NCBI GenBank assembly: GCA_026545225.1
Contig: CM048848.1
Span: 25,770,806-25,834,805, forward strand
Direction of reading: 5' to 3'
Length of the DNA: 64,000 nucleotides
From: Cornus controversa
Taxonomy: Eukaryota > Streptophyta > Magnoliopsida > Cornales > Cornaceae
A model generated the notes under the pieces. It searched no databases. It saw only the letters and a list, made by a program, of their open reading frames with translations, and had not been told where the DNA came from. This document shows, piece after piece, positions 59,050 through 64,000 of this stretch. The first letter of the stretch is position 1; every line of letters begins with the position of its first letter. Both the position numbers and the translations under genes were made by a program.

Positions 59050-59643
59050 TGATATGTGTTCAATTGCGTTTAGCGAGATATGTTTACAGTATTTTTGTGT
59101 TTTTGATGTATTGCAGGTATTAGAGTAAATGGAGCAAAGTTTGAAGCTATTTGCAGCTGAAAAGGAAAAGTCAGAATTGCAGCCAAAGGCATCTCGATCA
59201 ATTGAGATGTTGATCTCGATTAATCGAAATCTCGATTGATCGAGATCTCATTTCGATTGATCGAAATCTCGATCAATCGAGATCCAATCTCGATTGATCG
59301 AGATTCTGCAGAACCCACTTGGCCACTTGCTCACCTGCTCTCCCACTTGCAACAAAATCCCCCTTTTTGCACGACTTAGGGGGATTGTCTGACTTGAACA
59401 AGACCCTTGGGGACCTTCTTGATACAAGGGATATATATATTGATATATATATATATATATGATGGGCCCCAAGGTTGAAAAGGAAGCCAAAAAAAGCACA
59501 AAAAGGGCCATATCTCTCAACATACATCAGACCATCCAAGGAGAGACCTTCGGGAGCGGAAGAAGAGGAGCTGAACCAGACCAAGAAGCATCACTTTCTT
59601 CATCAATGGAAGGGTGCAAGGCTGTCATGACCAACTAACTCCT

Positions 59644-62093
59644 TGATGAACCTAGAGGGGGAGGGGGTGAATAGGTTCTTCTCTTTTTCTTACTTATATT
59701 TGCGGGTTTGGCTGGCACATGCAATCACATAATTTTATGGACACACAAATTTATAGAGGAAACCCCAAGGTGGGGAAAAACCTCTTCGAACTGAGCTCCA
59801 CTATGTCAGAAAGGGTAGTACAGTGAATCTCTCAATCACTCTCTCACTCACCCAACTCACAACATAGTTCGCTCCAGCACTCACCCAGTTCACAGCCTCC
59901 CTAGGCCTGAACCACTCTCACCAAATCTCACAACAGCTTTTCCGCTCTCAATCCCAACTTGGACTTCCCAAAGCCCAAGTTATCTCACCTCAATCTCACC
60001 ACAATCACTCACACTCCCCCTGTCCAAAGTATCCCAATACTTGGACTGTACATAGTGATAGTGGAGTCTGTTCGATGTCTTGAGCAGCGGCAACGTCTTC
60101 AAGCTTTGTAACTTGGTCTTCAAAAATGGTCTTCAAGTATGATATGGTCTTCAAAGGATGATCTTCAACTCTTCCAACTCTAACAGTTAGTCTTTAATGT
60201 CCGGTATGACAAATGACACAGTCACTTGTCTTCTTGGTAGATCACGACACTTGAACTTCTTCAATAATGTGCTTCAATAAGAACACCCTCAAGGTGTGGC
60301 TACAACGAACTTGTAGTAGTTGCTCCCTTTCAATGAATCGCAATCTCAGCTTCTTCAAAACTCTGCATTAGCTTGATATTCTTCATGATCAAATACTCTT
60401 GCTATTCTTGAATTTTGAACCTGTTTAAATAATTTACACACAACTGCAACAAGGGTAGACGTTAGTAGCATATGCAGTTTAAGATATAAATAGCAATTTA
60501 AGAGTGACAAATTAGCTATTCCAAATTAGTAAAACAGAATTCCAAATCAGCAAAACAGAATTCCAAGTGCACAGAGTTAATTCCAAATTAACAGAACGAA
60601 TTCCAAATCAGCAGATTCAATTCCAGATTAGCAGAACGAATTCCAAATCAGCAGATTCAATTCCAGATTAGTTGAACGAATTCCAAATCCGCAGATTCAA
60701 TTCCAGATTAGCTGAACGAATTCCAAATCAGCAGATTCAATTCCAGATTTCATAACCAGCAACAATCAGCAACAGTAAATTAGGAGATCTAAGTATCAAA
60801 TTTCAGCTCCAGCATTTTCAGCATTTATGTTAAACTTTCAGCATAAATTAGTCTCACGAACCAGCATTTAGAGTCTCAAAAATCAGCAATATAATTTCAG
60901 CATTTTCGAACTCAAAATTCAGCAACATTAACACTTAAGGTTCAGCATGATAGCATAGAGATTTCAGCAATTTCAAACTCAAGGTTTAGCAAATTCATAT
61001 TTTAGAAGCAAGTATTCAGCAGTTTAAATCAACATTGTCAGCCCACTATTCAGCAAAAACAGATAGAAGAACAGAGCATTTTTAAGATTAAAATTCAGTC
61101 AGCAATGTCCACCAATTTTATCAGCAAGATCAATTCATCATAGACACAACAAGGAACTTGCAAGATTGATTTCAACAACCAAACTCAATGAGAGCTTTCA
61201 AACAAAAACACGTGTGAATGTGTGAAATCATGAGCATGTTTTGTGTAATGAGAATGAAAGTTCTGATGAAGAGATTTTACCCGAAATTAACTCAAGATGA
61301 ATGGAATCATACTTACAGAGATTTAGGAACCTCAACAAAGTTGGTATATTCTGGAACGTCAATGAAGGAGTTGAACCGAGATTGTTGTTCGAAGGGAGTG
61401 AACCCGGTTCACAGTTCGTAGAGAATAAAGATGTTCAAGAGAAACCCAGTCTGCTGAAGGTCGCCGGAGAAGAAGAATCATAAACAGATCGGCGGCGAAG
61501 TGACCTTCTTTGATCCAAGATGCAACCAGCCATCTGCGCTTCCAATGATCGGTGATGAGTGATGACGGCGACGGTGACTCTAGAGATCAACGGTGTAGAC
61601 GCCAGCCATTCTCACAGATTCTCTTTCAGCTCTCTATACGCCGCCCCAAGCCCCATTTTCTCACACTTTTCGCTAATACTTTCTCTCTCTCACTTGTCTC
61701 TTTTTCGGCTGCCCTAGTCTCCTTTACTCTACTTCTTTATATATGAATACATGAGCCTTTAAATTCCAAGCAACCCTACTGTCCTGATAAAATATATATA
61801 TCTATATTTTATATCCCTTTTGAAATGCAGCCCTAGCAAATTAGCTTTTCCAAAATGCCCCTTGCACTATTTCCATTTGACCTTATTTGAAAATTGACGA
61901 TACTATCCCTGCAATTTTAATTAGTGCAAATACATGGCATAATATAATAAAGCAGGACTAATCATAAAATCAAAAGATTAAGATTATAAATTTGCATTCA
62001 ATATAAAATTACCCTCATACCCCTACAAGTGCTTTTGACATTAAAACTTGGGCAAACATATTCATGGACTTTTCGGACTATCACTCCTCCACT
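59644..62093 (-). mobile_element. Solo LTR, 2.45 kb, probably Ty1/copia, TSD CTCCT
   Basis: Plus ends TGATGAACCTAGAGGGGGAG (59644) and TTTTCGGACTATCA (62093), flanked by CTCCT at 59639-59643 and 62094-62098. The minus sense would end CCTATTCACCCCC...CTAGG...TCA, a style of LTR terminus common in plant copia elements. It contains a 40-bp repeat. No coding capacity; short frames near 61218-61746 are not supported. Confidence 0.88.
60595..60750. repeat. 40-bp tandem repeat, about 4 copies
   Basis: GAACGAATTCCAAATC(A/C)GC units with TTCCAAATC starting at 60601, 60641, 60681 and 60721, exactly 40 bp apart, each ending AATTCCAGATTAG. A looser AATTCCAAAT pattern extends back to about 60520. Confidence 0.92.
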
Positions 62094-62867
62094 AGGGTGT
62101 GGTTGACACACCTAGCCATGTAAACTTGTTCATTTTTGTAGCACTTGGGGATTTGTAGTTAAATGTTGATTATTTAGCCTAGTGAATATGTACACAAATA
62201 CATTTCTTTTATATATTCATTTGATTTGGAGTTTATTCTTGTCTTAGAGTAGATTTTGTCACTTGAATGCACAACATTTGCATATTCCACAAGAAGTGCA
62301 AATGATGGCTAGATAATGGTGCTTAAATGAATGTGTGATGTTTGCTTGTATAGACCATGCCAAGACAGGGTAGTTTGGATGCATGTAGGGTTCACTTAGA
62401 GAGTAGGGTAATTAGGTAGTTAGTTAGGTTGAAGAGCTATGCTTGTTGAAGATGGATTATGATAGGTTAGCACACACATTGATCTTTTGATATGTCATTG
62501 AGGTCACAAGCCTAATGACATTGTTAGGCATTTAACTTATGAATCCCATGCTTGCTACACTTATGAACATGTGAATGGCTAGTGGTGGAAACCACCCCTA
62601 GCTTTCTCTCCCAACTCAACTCTTTAATTTTATTGTCATTTCATTCATGCAATAGATTATAAACAAAAATCCAAAAACCTATTTTTAGAATTAAAGTAGA
62701 ATTAATCTTCCTTTAAGGCAATTTCGACTAGTCCTCGTGGGATCGATACCCTCTATATAGAACCTTATCTACAAAGATTCGTGCTCTTGCGAGTGGTTAA
62801 ATTATATTTTGATAAAAAGGGCAAAATTAAGCTTACAATTTAATCCGAGTTTAGCCACATCACTATC

Positions 62868-64000
62868 CACAATGACCCAAACTGCGTCGTGACTCTTCCT
62901 CGTCCTAGGTAACCCCGTCACAAAGTCCATAGTGACGTGTTCCCACTTCCACATAGCTACCGGTAATGGTTGTAACAAACCTGCCGGTCTTTGATGCTCG
63001 GCCTTCACTTGTTGACAAGTGAGGCACCTCGCCACAAATCGTGCGATGTCGTTTTTTATGCCCTTCCACCAATACTATCTACAGAGGTTGTGGTACATCT
63101 TGGTACCACCGGGATGTACTGCAAGTCTGGAGCTATGAAACTCCCTCAGAATCTCATCCCTACAAGCCAATGGAACAACCATTCTACCTCTGAACCTCAG
63201 ACCTCCGTCTGAATGGATAACCCAATCTTCCACTGTTTCCCCGCTCGTAATCCAAGTGTGAACGCTCTCTAACTCGATGTCATGCCTCTGCTCCTCAACC
63301 ACCCTACTCACTAGAGTTGGTTGTGCTATGAGTGTGAACAAAGTGGCCTGTCCATCACTCTCACTAAAGTACAATCCCATTTCTGAGATGTCTTCCATCA
63401 TCTTCCACTCTCGGATGGCAATACTAGCTAGAGTGCCGTGTGACTTCTGGCTCAATGCATCAGCAACCACATTAGCCTTTCCCGGGTGATACTAAATATC
63501 AAAGTTATAGTCTTCCATGTATTCGACCCATCTCCTCTGCCTCATATTCAAGTCCTTTTGTGTAAAAAGGTACTTCAAGCTCTTATGATTGGAGAAAACC
63601 TCAAACTTCTCTCCATAGAGATAATGCCTCCACATTTTTAAAGCAAAAATTATCGCTGCCAAACTCCAAGTCATGAGTCGGGTAGTTCTGCTCGTGGATT
63701 TTCAACTGTCGAGAACCATATGCAACAACCTTCTCGGTCTGCATCAACACACATACCAAACCATCCCGTGAAGCATCACAATAGATGACATAACCCAAAT
63801 CACGTTCGGGAATAATCAAAATTGGAGCACTGGTCAATCTATGCTTCAATTCCATAAAGGAATGCTCGCAAGCCTCATTCCACTCAAACTTAACTCCTTT
63901 ACGAGTAAGCTTGGTTATCGGCACCGCGAACTTTGAAAAGTCCTTAACGAAACGCCGATAATCTCCTGCCAATCCCAAGAAGCTACGTATCTCAAATACG
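62868..64000 (-). pseudogene. RT C-terminus, RNase H and integrase N-terminus of element B1 (Tekay-like)
   Basis: Enters from the right edge at [16 protein letters not shown]. RNase H follows (YCDASRDG near 63770; a frameshift near 63660; [22 protein letters not shown]), then HPGKANVVADALS after one stop near 63490. The integrase zinc finger HPGGTKMYH...CLTCQ has a stop near 63075. The core begins [22 protein letters not shown] and ends at the TSD 62863-62867. It continues at 24351. Confidence 0.92.

Larger units (their letters stand above)
24357..62862 (+). mobile_element. Element A: Athila-type retrotransposon with nested insertions
   Basis: It is bounded by TGATAAGTGTTC (24357) and TTTAGCCACATCA (62862), with TSD CTATC at 24352-24356 and 62863-62867. 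Removing it rejoins the integrase frame VIVD|RLTK of the host element. Its own parts are a 5' LTR, tRNA-Asp primer-binding site, broken gag-pol (26079-30084 and 53383-54791), spacer with palindrome array, broken ORF2 (56008-57231), 3' noncoding region and a 3' LTR. Element C is inserted in pol and a solo LTR in the 3' LTR. Confidence 0.95.
59050..62862 (+). mobile_element. 3' LTR of element A, split by a solo LTR
   Basis: Segments 59050-59643 and 62094-62862 match the 5' LTR. Start TGATATGTGTTCAATT, with about 44 bp lost just inside. Ends CCACATCA at 62862, followed by TSD CTATC. The array is at 59190-59305 and the TATA tract at 59430-59461. Confidence 0.95.

Noticed and set aside
61218-61746. 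Possible small gene near the end of the 59644-62093 block
   Set aside because: The block has LTR termini and TSD and the frames are short with no recognisable motif. The sequence is best explained as LTR leader.

Overview
The window looks like plant (angiosperm, probably eudicot) repeat-rich heterochromatin. I find no host gene. Almost every base can be assigned to LTR retrotransposons. The evidence is primer-binding sites of tRNA-Asp type (TGGCGCCGTTGCCGGGGA) and tRNA-Met type (TGGTATCAGAGC), polypurine tracts next to LTR starts, TG...CA LTR ends, 5-bp target-site duplications (TSDs), and Ty3/gypsy protein motifs of two lineages: Athila-like and chromovirus/Tekay-like.

Layout. (1) 1-1222 is a partial Athila-type LTR (minus) that runs off the window. 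(2) 1226-9187 is a Tekay-like LTR (plus) split by 2096-6690, an opposite-orientation, internally deleted relative that ends in a palindrome and a TRIM-like unit. (3) 9188-24351 holds decayed minus-strand Tekay-like elements: a truncated LTR, an LTR (10621-12791), integrase, a 4.15-kb solo LTR (13803-17956, TSD GTTAC) inside the RNase H/integrase linker, RT/RNase H, gag, an unrelated LTR (20362-23347), and the C-terminal half of another integrase. (4) That integrase resumes at 62868. Between its halves lies a 38.5-kb nest bounded by TSD CTATC.

The nest is a Russian doll. Element A (Athila, plus, 24357-62862, decayed) is split at 30089/53378 by element C (Athila-type, minus, 30090-53377, TSD GGTGG, 1507-bp LTRs nearly identical). 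C is split by element M (Athila, minus, 32631-45439) with an intact 1877-residue Gag-PR-RT-RH-IN frame. A copia-like solo LTR (59644-62093, TSD CTCCT) sits in A's 3' LTR. LTR divergence by eye agrees with this order: A is older, C and M are young.

The most notable biology is shared by A, C and M. Downstream of pol each carries a second gene (ORF2, about 407 residues, no recognisable Env features). Each ORF2 is preceded by a dense array of GATC-centred palindromes, then about 30-40 bp later a TATA box. In A and M a splice donor and acceptor then frame an intron of about 390-400 bp ending just before the ORF2 start codon. The LTR promoters of A and M use the same palindrome array upstream of their own TATA tract. 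This suggests ORF2 has its own internal promoter. Element C lacks RT and RNase H but keeps an open, in-frame Gag-PR-IN fusion and an intact ORF2, so it looks like a recently mobile, trans-dependent element, with M as a plausible type of helper.
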